A DNA stretch of 64,000 nt from Mycobacterium sp. 3519A (GCF_900240945.1 NZ_OESG01000013.1:124001-188000), one strand, 5' to 3'; shown: positions 53,148-63,124, numbered from the stretch's first letter. Translations and numbers: made by a program. Notes: generated from the letters alone by a model not told the origin.

Positions 53148-54121
53148 GAGAGGGCCTTCGTTGTCTTGGTGAAGCGGGACAGGCGTTTCTGCGGGACGGT
53201 CAGGCGCCACCGTTGTCCTGGATCGGTGGCGATGCGGGCCCAGGCCGCGAGGATGGTCGCCGATACGGTGGTGATGACGATGGCCAGGCCGGGGAAGAAC
53301 GACAGCCACCACGCAGTGTGCAGGTAGGTGCGGCCCTGCGCGACCATCAGGCCCCAACTGATGTCGGGCGGCTGGATACCGATACCCAGGAAACTCAACG
53401 AGCTCTCCGCGAGCATCACGTAGCAGAAGTCCAACGTGGCGACGGTCAGCAGCGTGGGCAGCACCACAGGGACGACGTGGCGCCAGATGATCGAGCGGGC
53501 GCTGGCGCCGAAGGTGCGGGCGGCGTCGACGAACAGCCTGCTCTGCAGCTCGGCCGATTCGGCGCGGGCGGTGCGCAGGTAGACCGGGATACGCGTGATC
53601 GCCAGCACCGCAACGATATTCGTGGCGCTGGGGGAGAACACGTACAGGACGACGACGGCGAGCAGCAGTGACGGGAAGCTCATGATCACGTCGGCGACGC
53701 GCATCGCGACGGTCTCGCGCCAGCCGCGGTAGTAGCCGGCCCACATGCCGATGGCTGATCCGACGATCGCGGAGATCAGCACGGCGGGGACGGCGACCGA
53801 CAGCGTGGTCTGGCACGCGACGATCAGCCGGGCGAGCATGCTGCGACCGAGCGGGTCGGTGCCAAGGATGTTGGCCCAGCCGTGGGCGAGTGTGAACGGC
53901 GCCTGGTTGGAGTTGTCGAGGTCGATGTGAGTGGCGAGGTTGCCGACGAGCGTCGGGCCGACGATCCCGGTCAGGAACACCAGGCCCAGCACCACAGCCG
54001 CGGCAGCCGCGACGCGGTCATTGACCAGCAGCCGGAACCACTTTGAGCGCTTACGGGTTTCGGGCTCGCCGACGATCGCGGTGGTCGGCTTGACCGGGAC
54101 CAGATCGAGTTGAGTACTCAC
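53144..54121 (-). CDS. ABC transporter permease (DppC-like)
   Basis: A 325-residue inner-membrane permease of the binding-protein-dependent type. An N-terminal segment VAAAAAVVLGLVFLTGIVGP is followed by the OppC N-terminal signature ILGTDPLGRSMLARLIVACQ and the EAA-like loop AARTFGASARSIIWRHVVP. GTG 54121 is nine bases after the first permease. It forms the membrane channel together with the 54131-55057 protein. Confidence 0.92.
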   Translation of the reverse strand: MSTQLDLVPVKPTTAIVGEPETRKRSKWFRLLVNDRVAAAAAVVLGLVFLTGIVGPTLVGNLATHIDLDNSNQAPFTLAHGWANILGTDPLGRSMLARLIVACQTTLSVAVPAVLISAIVGSAIGMWAGYYRGWRETVAMRVADVIMSFPSLLLAVVVLYVFSPSATNIVAVLAITRIPVYLRTARAESAELQSRLFVDAARTFGASARSIIWRHVVPVVLPTLLTVATLDFCYVMLAESSLSFLGIGIQPPDISWGLMVAQGRTYLHTAWWLSFFPGLAIVITTVSATILAAWARIATDPGQRWRLTVPQKRLSRFTKTTKALS

Positions 54122-54130
54122 GGCTGTCTC

Positions 54131-55057
54131 CTAAACTCTCGCGGGTTCCCGGACGCGGGCGTCGAGCAGTGCATAGCAGGCATCGATGAGGATGTTGAGG
54201 GCGAAGATGCTCACCGCGGTCAGCAGCACCGCCGCCTGCAGCACGGCGAAGTCGCGTTGCAGGATCGCATCGATCATCAGCTTGCCGATGCCTGGCCAGC
54301 CGAAGATCGCCTCGACGACGACCGCGCCGTTGATCAGGCCGACGGCCAGGTCGCCCGCGACGGTCAGTGCCGGGGCGGCCGCGTTGCGCAGCGCATGGTG
54401 GGTGACGACGCGCAGGTCGCTGGCGCCCTTGCTGCGGGCCAACCGCACATACGGGGCGGACAGGGCGGAAACCATTGCGCCGCGGACCACTTGGGTGAGC
54501 ACGCCGAGTGGGCGAATCATCAGCGTGGCGATCGGCAGGATCCACGACAGACCACTGTCGACGCCGGAGGTGGGCAGCCAACCGAGCAGCACCGCGAAGA
54601 GCCAAACCCCGGTGATCGCGAACCAGAAGTCCGGGATGCTCGCCGCTGTCATCGACAGCAGGCTGGAGAACCGATCAGCCAGCGAGTTCGGCCGATACGC
54701 AGCCCAGCAGCCGATGATGACCGCGAGCACGATCGCCAGAAGCATTGTGGTGAGCGCCAATTGCAGGGTGGCGGGAAAGGCCCGCAACGCCATCGCTGAC
54801 GCGGACTCGCCGGTGCGCAGCGAGGTGCCGAAGTCCAGGTGCAGGACGCCTTTGAAGTAGTCACCGAGCTGGGTGAGCAGCGGCTGGTCGAAGCCGTGCT
54901 TCGCGGCGAACTCGGCGCGCTGCTCGGGGGTGGCCGACTCGGGCAGGTACAGGTTGGTCGGATCACCGGTGAGCCGGGCGAGCAGGAACACGCCGAGCAG
55001 CACGATGATCAACGGCAGTGCGCTGGTGTACATCCGGCGCCGGACGAAGGAGAACAT
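54131..55057 (-). CDS. ABC transporter permease (DppB-like)
   Basis: A 308-residue permease starting MFSFVRRRMYTSALPLIIVL with the DppB-type periplasmic segment DQPLLTQLGDYFKGVLHLDF and the conserved loop YVRLARSKGASDLRVVTHHA. Six membrane segments are seen. It starts 14 bases after the binding-protein gene. It makes the heterodimeric pore with the DppC-like subunit. Confidence 0.92.
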   Translation of the reverse strand: MFSFVRRRMYTSALPLIIVLLGVFLLARLTGDPTNLYLPESATPEQRAEFAAKHGFDQPLLTQLGDYFKGVLHLDFGTSLRTGESASAMALRAFPATLQLALTTMLLAIVLAVIIGCWAAYRPNSLADRFSSLLSMTAASIPDFWFAITGVWLFAVLLGWLPTSGVDSGLSWILPIATLMIRPLGVLTQVVRGAMVSALSAPYVRLARSKGASDLRVVTHHALRNAAAPALTVAGDLAVGLINGAVVVEAIFGWPGIGKLMIDAILQRDFAVLQAAVLLTAVSIFALNILIDACYALLDARVREPARV

Positions 55058-55071
55058 GCGGCTGACCTTCC

Positions 55072-56622
55072 TTACTGGGCGGCGGTGCGGTCGGGCCCGG
55101 CCGGATGCATCTCGGCGAGCCGCATCTCGTCACCGGTGGCGGAGTTGGGTTTGTAGTCGACGCGGGGCGATTTACCGAGGATGCCGCGCATGTGGGCGAT
55201 GTACGCCATCTGCATGATCTCCTTGGGTTCCTCGGCGAACAGTTGCGCGAACGCATCCTGGCGGGCCTGGCCCGTCAGTGCCTCGGCGGCGCGGATCTTC
55301 TTGTCGAATTCCGCTGTGCCGTACGCGGCTTGGGGCCCGTCGCTGAGCATGTACTGGTCCATGGTGAACGCGGCGTCACCGGCCTGGTTGCCGTGCATGA
55401 TCATCAGGATGTATGGACCGGGGTTCGGCGGGAACGGCCGCAGCTGGTACTCCAACTGGTTGGAGGTGTCCATCATCTCGATCTTGACGTTCAGGCCGAT
55501 CTCGGTGAACTCGCTCTGCAGCACCTCGATCGTCTCGCTGATGTTGGGGAACTGCGCGGTGCGGCCGATGAGCCGGATCTGCTTGTCTACAGGGACTCCG
55601 GCGGCCTTGGCCTCGCTGATGAGCTGCTTGGCCTTCTCGGGATCGTGCGGCCACAGCGGCAGCTTGTCGTTGTAGCCGACGACGCCGGACGGGATCAGCT
55701 GCGAGGCAGGCTGACCGAGGCCACGGAACAACGCCTTGACGATGCCGGTGCGGTTCACGGCATAGTTGATGGCCTGCCGAACGCGGATGTCGTTGAGCGG
55801 AGCCTCGGTGGCCTGCAATCGCAGGGCGGTGGTCTCGTTGTTCTGGAACGGCACGCCGAGATCGCCTGCGCCGTCTTCCGGGCCAAGGCCCGTCGCGATG
55901 TCGGTCTCGTCGTTGGTGATCATCGCGGCGCGCACGCTTCCCTCACTGCGCCACTGGTATTCGGCTTCGGCGAAGGCAGGCTTGGTGCCCCAGTAGGTCG
56001 CGTTGCGCTTCAGGCGCAGTTTCTGCCCGTACTGCCAATCGTCGATGGCGAAGGGGCCGGTACCGATCGGCTCGCGCACCTTCTCGGTGGTGCTCGTGGT
56101 GCGCGGCACGATCTCGACGAAGGAAATGCGCAGGGGGAGAATGGGATCCGGAGTCTCGGTGCCGACCGTCAGCGTGGTGTCGTTGACGGCGTCGAGCTTC
56201 AGCTTCTCGTCACCGAACACGTAGCCGTCGACATTGCATTGCAGATCGGAGTTGACGGCCCGGTCGATGGAGAATGCGGCGTCCTGCGCGGTGAACGGCG
56301 CGCCGTTGGAGAACGTGACGCCCTTGCGGATGTCGAACGTCCAGAGGTTGGGCGAGGTCTGGCGCCAGCCCGTTGACAGCAGCGGCTGCAGATCACCGGA
56401 GTTGGGGTCGCGCTCGATGAGGGGTTCGGTGATGTTGGATCGGACGACGATGCCGGTCGACGTCAGCGAGCTCTCGCACGGCTCGAGAGTCGGCGGCTCC
56501 TGCTGGAGAACGATGCGCAGAGTGTTGGTGTCGTACCCGCCGTGACGGGAGTTCGCGACGGTGCAGCCGGAGGCGGCCACAGTGACGCCCGCAAGGGCGA
56601 CGGCGAGAGCTTGGCGTCTCAT
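55072..56622 (-). CDS. ABC transporter substrate-binding lipoprotein (SBP family 5)
   Basis: A 516-residue periplasmic-type binding protein held by lipid. The signal MRRQALAVALAGVTVAASGC has the lipobox ASGC. The family-5 fold is shown by LRIVLQQEPPTLEPCESSLT, WTFDIRKGVTFSNGAPFTAQ and RVRQAINYAVNRTGIVKALF. ATG 56622 has GGAGG four to five bases upstream, and the open frame to 56715 would spoil the signal. It is the first gene of the long operon, and its coupling to sugar-acid enzymes suggests it binds an acid sugar, opine-like conjugate or peptide. Confidence 0.93.
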   Translation of the reverse strand: MRRQALAVALAGVTVAASGCTVANSRHGGYDTNTLRIVLQQEPPTLEPCESSLTSTGIVVRSNITEPLIERDPNSGDLQPLLSTGWRQTSPNLWTFDIRKGVTFSNGAPFTAQDAAFSIDRAVNSDLQCNVDGYVFGDEKLKLDAVNDTTLTVGTETPDPILPLRISFVEIVPRTTSTTEKVREPIGTGPFAIDDWQYGQKLRLKRNATYWGTKPAFAEAEYQWRSEGSVRAAMITNDETDIATGLGPEDGAGDLGVPFQNNETTALRLQATEAPLNDIRVRQAINYAVNRTGIVKALFRGLGQPASQLIPSGVVGYNDKLPLWPHDPEKAKQLISEAKAAGVPVDKQIRLIGRTAQFPNISETIEVLQSEFTEIGLNVKIEMMDTSNQLEYQLRPFPPNPGPYILMIMHGNQAGDAAFTMDQYMLSDGPQAAYGTAEFDKKIRAAEALTGQARQDAFAQLFAEEPKEIMQMAYIAHMRGILGKSPRVDYKPNSATGDEMRLAEMHPAGPDRTAAQ

Positions 56623-56903
56623 GGAACCTCCCGGGCTGCGGTGGTGGCGTCCACGTATGTAGATAAACCGTGTGATCGCAGACACACGGTAAGGACGGTC
56701 TCGGAACAGCGTCAACCCGGGCCCAAGTGCCCGAACAGCGTTCCGACGCGACGAACATTCGTCGAAAAGAACCAGGTCACAACCGGTTTCGTGACCTGCG
56801 ATACCGTGCGGTTGCCGCGAATCCAGAAGTCATGCCGGTTCGGTATAAGTCCATGCTATTTCGGGGTTGGACGGGTATTCGCAGGTCGCCGTACCGTGTG
56901 ACC

Positions 56904-57860
56904 ATGAGCCGTTCGGTGTTACAGGTTGGCCCGTTGAAACCGTCCCTGGCGCAGACGCTGCAGGACGACTACGCGGCGTACGTGCTGCCCGACGACCCTG
57001 CCGAGTTTCTGGCCGCGCACGGCGACGAGATTTCGGCGGTGGTAACGTCGGGGCGTACCGGTGTCGACGCCGAGTTGATGGCGGCGCTGCCGAATTTGGG
57101 TGCGGTCGTCAACTTCGGAGTGGGTTACGACACGACGGATGTCGATGCGGCGGCGGGGCGTGGTGTTCAGGTGAGTAATACGCCGGACGTGCTGACCGAT
57201 TGCGTGGCCGACACCGCGGTCGGGTTGACCATCGACGTGATGCGGCAGTTCTCGGCATCGGATCGGTATGTGCGGGCCGGTCGGTGGCCGGTGGACGGCA
57301 ACTACCCGCTGACACATCAGGTGAGCAACAAAAGGGTGGGCATCATCGGCCTGGGCCGGATCGGCAGTGCAATCGCTAAGCGGCTCAGCGCATTTGGATG
57401 TGTGATCTCGTACCACAACCGGCATGCGGTCGAGGGTTCGGCCTACACCTATATCGGATCGCCGGTCGAGTTGGCGGCAGGCGTCGACGTGCTGATCGTC
57501 GCGGCGGCCGGCGGTTCTGGCACTGCGGGATTGGTGAGCCGCGAGGTGATCGACGCGCTGGGACCCGACGGGTATCTGGTCAACATTGCGCGCGGCAGTG
57601 TGGTGGACGAAACGGCTTTGGTCGACGCGTTGGTCGGTGGCCGGTTGGCTGGCGCGGGACTCGACGTGTTCGTCGATGAGCCCAACGTGCCGGAGGCGTT
57701 GCTCACGATGGACAACGTCGTGGTGCTGCCGCACGTGGCGAGCGGAACGGTGGAAACCCGTGCGGCGATGGAGGAATTGACGCTGCGTAACCTCGACAGC
57801 TTCTTGCAGACCGGTACGCTCGTCACGCCGGTGCCGATGCCGGCGGCCGCCTCGGGTTGA
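56904..57860 (+). CDS. D-2-hydroxyacid dehydrogenase (GhrB/hydroxypyruvate reductase type)
   Basis: A 318-residue NAD(P)-dependent 2-hydroxyacid dehydrogenase. VVNFGVGYDTTDVDAAAGRG, the Rossmann GLGRIGSAIAKRL, the catalytic Arg in NIARGSVVDET, Glu in DVFVDEPNVP and His in LPHVASGT are all present. ATG 56904 (MSRSVLQVG) is chosen, with a GTG six bases earlier as alternative. It diverges from the ABC importer operon, leaving a 281-base regulatory gap (56623-56903). It differs from the 47265 enzyme and probably reduces glyoxylate or hydroxypyruvate. Confidence 0.92.
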   Translation: MSRSVLQVGPLKPSLAQTLQDDYAAYVLPDDPAEFLAAHGDEISAVVTSGRTGVDAELMAALPNLGAVVNFGVGYDTTDVDAAAGRGVQVSNTPDVLTDCVADTAVGLTIDVMRQFSASDRYVRAGRWPVDGNYPLTHQVSNKRVGIIGLGRIGSAIAKRLSAFGCVISYHNRHAVEGSAYTYIGSPVELAAGVDVLIVAAAGGSGTAGLVSREVIDALGPDGYLVNIARGSVVDETALVDALVGGRLAGAGLDVFVDEPNVPEALLTMDNVVVLPHVASGTVETRAAMEELTLRNLDSFLQTGTLVTPVPMPAAASG

Positions 57861-57872
57861 CCAGGAGCAACC

Positions 57873-58205
57873 TCAGTATCGGTTGCAGGTATTGGCAACT
57901 TGCAGAACAAGCCCAGTGTATGGTCCCGCGGCCGGGATGCTCTGCACTTGCTGAATCATCTGCTGGCGCTGATCGCGAGGTGCGCCGAGAAATGAATGTA
58001 GCCACCCCACCGCAACGGGGCTACTGGTGAACTGTGCGGCATCGCCCGGTGAGTTGGCGTTGAGCGCCGCGATGACCTGATCGTAGGTGCATGTGGTGTT
58101 CACCACCGCGGTGACGTCGGGTTGCGCCGAGGCGACCCCGGTTCCGAGGCCGAGTGGCAGCGCGATACTGACAGCGGCTACAACCACTTTCGTGCTCGAC
58201 AGCAT
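57873..58205 (-). CDS. Hemophore-related exported protein
   Basis: A 110-residue secreted protein with signal peptide MLSSTKVVVAAVSIALPLGL (cleavage after ASA near 27). The mature helical part has two Cys (NTTCTYDQ and ANTCNRY) expected to form a disulfide, plus VGWLHSFLGAPRDQRQQMIQ, a pattern of the mycobacterial hemophore-related family to which Rv0203 belongs. A heme-binding Tyr/His set cannot be assigned with certainty. It converges with the dehydrogenase gene. Confidence 0.82.
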   Translation of the reverse strand: MLSSTKVVVAAVSIALPLGLGTGVASAQPDVTAVVNTTCTYDQVIAALNANSPGDAAQFTSSPVAVGWLHSFLGAPRDQRQQMIQQVQSIPAAGPYTGLVLQVANTCNRY

Positions 58206-58454
58206 GAATTCACGCTAGCACGCCGTGGACGTGCGTAACGAGCGAAGACCGCATCACCTCGGCGAATCGCCGATCGCCCATTTTCGTTGAGAGAGAACAA
58301 CTCTCATGATGTCGGTGTCAGACCTGTCTGAAGCACGACATTAGTTGTCATTTCAAGCAAAGTCTGAAGACGTCACTGAACGGGAAAGTAAACGTCCCCA
58401 GCAACGTTTCGAGCGGCTTACAATCAGCGAGGCTTGCGCAACGGGGGGCGAACC

Positions 58455-59864
58455 ATGACGCACGTACACGCTTTCGCCGATGATGCTCTCGGCGAACTGG
58501 ACGCGGTCGCTCTGGCCGAGGCTCTCAAAACCGGCCGGGTGACCGGGTCCGAGGTGGTGGAGGCCGCCATCGCGCGCATCGAATCGGTCAATCCGGCGCT
58601 CAACGGCTTGGCGTGTCAGGCATTCGACCAGGCCCGCGCCCAAGTCGGGAAGCGCGGTCGAAACGGCGAACTCTTCGCCGGTGTACCGACTTTCGTCAAG
58701 GATTGTGTCGGCGCCGCGGGCATGCCGACGAAGTCGGGCTCGGATGCCTGGCAGCCGCGCCCCGCCGCCACCGACAGCAACTGCGCCCGGCAGTACCTGA
58801 CCACCGGACTGATATCACTGGGCAAGACGCAGATGTCGGAGCTCGGGCTTGGCGGATCCGCCGAGCATCCCCGGCTGGGAGCGGTCCGCAACCCGTGGAA
58901 CACGGACTACACCGCCGGCGGCTCGTCATCCGGTTCGGCGGCGCTTGTCGCGGCCGGTGCGGTGCCGATCGCGCACGGCAACGACGGCGGTGGCTCGGTC
59001 CGGCTGCCGGCTTCCTGCAACGGATTGGTGGGCTTGAAGCCGTCCCGCGGCCGCCTGCCGCTGGATGACAGGGCGTGGTTGCCGCTACACATTCTCGTCA
59101 ACGGGGTGCTGACCCGGTCCGTGCGTGACACCGCGGCTTTCTATCGGGAAATGGAACGCATCTGGCGTAATCCGGCGCTGCCGCCGATCGGCGACGTGAG
59201 GCAGTCAGGCACGCAACGGTTGCGCATCGCCGTCGTCACCCGCTCGGACAAACGCGAGTGCAGCCCCGAACTGCGCGAGCTGACGGGCAAATGCGCCGAC
59301 CTGTTGGACGAACTCGGCCACCGCGTGGTCTTCGTCGAGAAACTGCCGTTACCTTCCACCGTCACCGACGACTTCCTGCTGTATTGGGCCCTGCTGGCCT
59401 CCTGGCAGGTGAAGGGTATCCAGCGCGCATTCGGCGACACCTTCGACCGCACCCGGTTGACCAACCTGACACTGGGCCTGGACCGCTACGCCCGTCACAA
59501 CAGGCACCGACTTCCACTGGCGATCATGCGGCTACGCGCCGTCCGGCGGCGCACCGCACAGTTCTTCGCCGACTATGACGTGGTGCTGAATCCGGCGGTC
59601 GCCGACGAGACGCCGCGCCTTGGCCACCTCGATCCGACCGCCGACGCGCGGCAGACCATCGACCAAACAGTCAGCTGGAACGCGTTCGCGCCTCTGCACA
59701 ACATCACCGGCGAGCCCGCTATCTCGCTGCCGCTGGCTGAAACCGCGAACGGTATGCCGGTCGGCATGATGTTCTCTGCCGATCTTGGACGCGAAGCGCT
59801 GCTGCTGGCATTGGCCTTCGAACTCGAGGAGGCCCGACCCTGGGCCCGAATCGACAAAGGCTAG
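58455..59864 (+). CDS. Amidase signature family protein
   Basis: A 469-residue amidase. The Ser-cisSer-Lys triad is visible as Lys in TFVKDCVGAAG, the two Ser in TAGGSSSGSAALVAAG, and GNDGGGSVRLPASCNGLVGL. ATG 58455 gives MTHVHAFAD. A frame to 58434 is possible, but the GGGGGGCGA stretch works as ribosome-binding site for the later start. Family members hydrolyse amides of carboxylic acids, and the substrate is not predictable. It converges with the LysR gene by four bases. Confidence 0.9.
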   Translation: MTHVHAFADDALGELDAVALAEALKTGRVTGSEVVEAAIARIESVNPALNGLACQAFDQARAQVGKRGRNGELFAGVPTFVKDCVGAAGMPTKSGSDAWQPRPAATDSNCARQYLTTGLISLGKTQMSELGLGGSAEHPRLGAVRNPWNTDYTAGGSSSGSAALVAAGAVPIAHGNDGGGSVRLPASCNGLVGLKPSRGRLPLDDRAWLPLHILVNGVLTRSVRDTAAFYREMERIWRNPALPPIGDVRQSGTQRLRIAVVTRSDKRECSPELRELTGKCADLLDELGHRVVFVEKLPLPSTVTDDFLLYWALLASWQVKGIQRAFGDTFDRTRLTNLTLGLDRYARHNRHRLPLAIMRLRAVRRRTAQFFADYDVVLNPAVADETPRLGHLDPTADARQTIDQTVSWNAFAPLHNITGEPAISLPLAETANGMPVGMMFSADLGREALLLALAFELEEARPWARIDKG

Positions 59865-60787
59865 CCGACCACATCCTCGACAAGGTCGTCCGTTGTCCAT
59901 TCCCGCTGCGGCAGAACATCTCTCAACAGCCGCAGCAGCGCGGGATTCGAACTGTCCCCCCGCCACACCGCGTCCAATTCGACGGGTCGCTCCCGGAACG
60001 CGCCGATGGAGCGGAATACCACCCCGTCGGGATGCAACGTGGCCGCCGACGCGGGCACCAACGCGATGCCGATGCCCGAGCGCACCAACACCAGCATCGT
60101 GTGCACCTGCGTCACGTACTGCACGTAGCGCGGCGTAGCCCCCGCGATCGTGAACGTGCTGATGAGCAACTCGTTGAAATACCGGGCCTGCACCGGCGAA
60201 TACATGATGACGTCCTGCCCGTCGAGATCGTTGAGCGTCAACTGCCTGCCCAGCGACGCCATCGGATGCGCCTCCGGCAGCGCCGCGATCAACTGTTCGT
60301 GCAGCAGCGGCCGCGACACCAGACCCGGTCGCTTCACCGGCGGGCGCGCCATCCCCAGGTCCAGCTCGCCACTCATCAGCCCCTCGAGCTGTACGGCCGT
60401 CACCATCTCCCGCAGATCCAGTTTCACGTCGGGCAGCTTCTCCCGCGCCGCACCGAGCAGGCGGGGCAGCACGACGTGGGCCGACGCCGCGGTGAACCCG
60501 ACCACGACGGTGCCCAGATCTCCTTCGGGAATCCGCTTCACCGTCTGCGCTGCGCCCTCCGCGAGCTGCAGGATGCGCCGGGCATCGGGCAGGAACGCCA
60601 CCCCCGCCGGTGTCAAAGTGACGGTTCGTGTCGTGCGATCGATCAGCTGCACGCCGAGCTCGTTCTCCAGTTGCTGGATCTGCCTGCTCAGCGGCGGCTG
60701 CGTCATGTGAAGTCGCTCGGCGGCCCGTCCGAAGTGCAGCTCTTCAGCGACGGCGACGAAACAGGACAGCCGGGCGAGTGAAAACAC
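59861..60787 (-). CDS. LysR family transcriptional regulator
   Basis: A 308-residue LysR-type regulator. The helix-turn-helix is FVAVAEELHFGRAAERLHMT with QPPLSRQIQQLENELGVQLI, and the effector domain has the two-lobe periplasmic-binding fold (GTVVVGFTAASAHVVLPRLL). The GTG at 60787 has GGAG seven bases upstream. The frame to 60817 adds ten unneeded residues. It could control the sugar-acid genes upstream of it or the amidase it faces. Effector unknown. Confidence 0.92.
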   Translation of the reverse strand: MFSLARLSCFVAVAEELHFGRAAERLHMTQPPLSRQIQQLENELGVQLIDRTTRTVTLTPAGVAFLPDARRILQLAEGAAQTVKRIPEGDLGTVVVGFTAASAHVVLPRLLGAAREKLPDVKLDLREMVTAVQLEGLMSGELDLGMARPPVKRPGLVSRPLLHEQLIAALPEAHPMASLGRQLTLNDLDGQDVIMYSPVQARYFNELLISTFTIAGATPRYVQYVTQVHTMLVLVRSGIGIALVPASAATLHPDGVVFRSIGAFRERPVELDAVWRGDSSNPALLRLLRDVLPQREWTTDDLVEDVVG

Positions 60788-60856
60788 CGATGCACTCCTC
60801 GCATCACTGCACGCCAATCGCGTGCCGATCCTGCATCAGTCTAGGCTCCGTCGACT

Positions 60857-60918
60857 GCCGAACGTGGGTTACCCGCACGCCTCAGGCGCCCGGAGCGTGC
60901 GGGTAACCCACGTTCGGC
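60857..60918. terminator. Perfect 23-bp hairpin downstream of the second glucarate-dehydratase-like gene
   Basis: Arms 60857-60879 and 60896-60918 are exact inverted copies over a 16-base loop, lying directly after the stop of the minus-strand gene at 60927 and before the LysR start. No U run follows. The outer part CGAACGT is shared with the hairpin at 47232. Confidence 0.7.
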
Positions 60919-60926
60919 GATAGGCG

Positions 60927-62192
60927 CTACCAGCGCGGGCTGACCGCCTCGAACTGCGGATCGACGCTCCGCATGTATCCGGTGTCGTCGCGGTCGCGGA
61001 TCCCGCAGACCACGTACTGCTCGTGCAGCGCCGCCAGCGCGTCGTCGTCGATCTCGACGCCGAGCCCCGGCCCGGTCGGCACCCGCACCGACCCGTCCAC
61101 GAAGGACAGCGCGCCAGGACGCACCACGTCCTCGGTCTTCCACGGCCAGTGCGTGTCGCATGCATAGGTGAGGTTCGGTGTCGCACCGGCCAGGTGCACC
61201 ATCGCCGCCAGGCTGATGCCCAGATGCGAGTTGGAGTGCATCGACAACCCGAGGCCGAAGTTCTCGCAGATGCCCGCCAGCAGACGCGACCGCTGCAGCC
61301 CACCCCAGTAGTGATGGTCCGACAGCACCACACGCACCGACTGTTTCGCCACCGCGGGCGCCAGCTGGTCGAACGCCACCACGCACATGTTCGTCGCCAG
61401 CGGCATCGGCGCCTGCTGAGCCACCTCCGCCATGCCGTCCAGTCCCGGCGTCGGGTCTTCGAGGTATTCGAGGATGCCCGCCAGCCCCGACGCGACCTTC
61501 ATCGACGTCTGCGGCGTCCACGCCGCGTTCGGGTCCAGCCGCAGCGGGTGTTCGGGGAACACCGCCCGCAGCGCTTCGATGGCGGCCATCTCATCCTCGG
61601 GCGGGAACACGCCACCCTTTAGTTTGATTGCGGTGAAACCGTATTCGTCCACGATGCGGCGAGCCTGTGCCACGATGCCGTCGGGGTCGAGCGCCTCGCC
61701 GTAGGCGTCCGCCTCACGACCGGGATGTGCCGCCCACTTGTAGAACAGGTACGCGCTGAACGGCACCGCGTCACGCACCTTACCGCCCAGCAGATCTGAC
61801 ACCGGCCTGCCGACGGCGTGCCCCTGCACGTCAAGGCAGGCGACTTCGAACGGCGAGAGGACCTGATCCACCACGCTGGCCGTCGTGATCATGCCCGCCG
61901 TTCCGACCGCGCGGGAATCGCCGCGCAGCCGGTCGGCGATTGCCGCCCGAATCGCGTTCAAAGCGAACACATCCAGACCCGTGATGGCCTCCGCCGCAAC
62001 CGTCAGCCTGGCGAGGTGCGCTTGGTCGGCGTACGTCTCGCCGAGACCCACCAGACCGGCGTCCGTGTCCAGCTGGATGATCGCCCGCAGTGCATACGGT
62101 TGATGCACGCCGACCGTGTTGAGCAGTGGCGGGTCGACGAACGCGACCGGCGTGATGCGGGCGCCCGTGATGCGAATCCGGCTGGGCGCCAT
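60927..62192 (-). CDS. Enolase superfamily acid-sugar dehydratase (glucarate-dehydratase-like)
   Basis: A 421-residue paralogue of the 48242 enzyme. It keeps KxK (FTAIKLKGGVF), Asp (RLDPNAAW), Glu (YLEDPTPG), Asn (ATNMCVV) and His (MHSNSHLGIS) of the glucarate-dehydratase subgroup, but is shorter and differs at the N-terminus. The stop of the upstream kdgD gene lies two bases before its ATG. Being next to kdgD and the aldehyde dehydrogenase suggests it feeds that pathway, perhaps from galactarate, glucarate or a related acid. Confidence 0.88.
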   Translation of the reverse strand: MAPSRIRITGARITPVAFVDPPLLNTVGVHQPYALRAIIQLDTDAGLVGLGETYADQAHLARLTVAAEAITGLDVFALNAIRAAIADRLRGDSRAVGTAGMITTASVVDQVLSPFEVACLDVQGHAVGRPVSDLLGGKVRDAVPFSAYLFYKWAAHPGREADAYGEALDPDGIVAQARRIVDEYGFTAIKLKGGVFPPEDEMAAIEALRAVFPEHPLRLDPNAAWTPQTSMKVASGLAGILEYLEDPTPGLDGMAEVAQQAPMPLATNMCVVAFDQLAPAVAKQSVRVVLSDHHYWGGLQRSRLLAGICENFGLGLSMHSNSHLGISLAAMVHLAGATPNLTYACDTHWPWKTEDVVRPGALSFVDGSVRVPTGPGLGVEIDDDALAALHEQYVVCGIRDRDDTGYMRSVDPQFEAVSPRW

Positions 62193-62194
62193 CG

Positions 62195-63124
62195 CTATAC
62201 GACCTCGGTGAGCGCCTCGGCCAGCACCGTCCGTCCCGCGGCGATGATCGACTGCAGCTGGGTCAGGTCGTCGGCGGTCGGCATCACCAGCGGTGGCCGC
62301 ACCGGCCCCGCCGGCGTGCCCTCCATCGCGACACCTGCCTTGACGAGCGATACGGCATAGCCGGGCACGGTGTCGCGCAGGCGCACCAGTGGATGGAAGA
62401 ACTCCCGCAGCAGCGCGTTGGCCAGCGCGTCATTGCCAGTTTCCAGCGCGTCGTAGAACGCCAACGCCAGGTCGGGCGCGAACGCGAACGTCGCCGACGA
62501 ATACAGCGGCACCCCGATCGCACGATAGGCCTGCTGTGTGGTTTCCGCGGTCGGCATGCCGTTGAAGAACAGGAAGTCCTTGTCGGTCGCATCGGTGACT
62601 GCGCGGACGATGCGGGCCACCTGATCGAGATCGCCTGTGCCGTCCTTGAATCCGATCACGGTCGGGATCTTCGCCACCTCAATGGCGGACGCTTCGGTGT
62701 AGCGCGCGTTGTTGCGGTTGTAGACGATGACCGGTAGGTCGGTGACGCCGGCGACCTCGCGGGTATAGGCGATCAGCCCCGCCTGCGGCATCTCCACGAG
62801 ATACGGCGGCAGCAGCAGCAGCCCGTCGGCGCCTGCGTCCTTCGCCGCCCGCGCGAACACCTTCGCCTGGTTGACGGAACCGCCCGCCCCGGCGTACACG
62901 GGCACCCGGCCCGCGACCACGTCGACAGCGGTCTGGACCACGCGGCCGAACTCCTCGGCCTCAAGGGCGTGGAATTCGCCTGTGCCGCAAGCGATGAACA
63001 CACCGCCGGGGCCGGCGTCGACGCCGCTGCCAACATGCCGGGCCAGCAGGTCGAGATCGACCTCGCCGGTCTCGGTCATCGGCGTGACGGGGAAGAACAG
63101 AACTCCACTAAACGTGGGGTGCAT
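62195..63124 (-). CDS. kdgD: 5-dehydro-4-deoxyglucarate dehydratase
   Basis: A 309-residue DapA/NAL-superfamily TIM barrel. The Schiff-base Lys is in VIGFKDGTGD, and the Tyr relay is in VIVYNRNNARYTE. FFPVTPMTETGEVDLDLLARHV is the typical start, and GACGTGEF-like ACGTGEFHAL is the phosphate/carboxylate loop. It converts 5-dehydro-4-deoxyglucarate to 2,5-dioxopentanoate with loss of CO2 and water. It follows the aldehyde dehydrogenase by 30 bases and precedes the dehydratase, so the genes follow pathway order in reverse. Confidence 0.93.
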   Translation of the reverse strand: MHPTFSGVLFFPVTPMTETGEVDLDLLARHVGSGVDAGPGGVFIACGTGEFHALEAEEFGRVVQTAVDVVAGRVPVYAGAGGSVNQAKVFARAAKDAGADGLLLLPPYLVEMPQAGLIAYTREVAGVTDLPVIVYNRNNARYTEASAIEVAKIPTVIGFKDGTGDLDQVARIVRAVTDATDKDFLFFNGMPTAETTQQAYRAIGVPLYSSATFAFAPDLALAFYDALETGNDALANALLREFFHPLVRLRDTVPGYAVSLVKAGVAMEGTPAGPVRPPLVMPTADDLTQLQSIIAAGRTVLAEALTEVV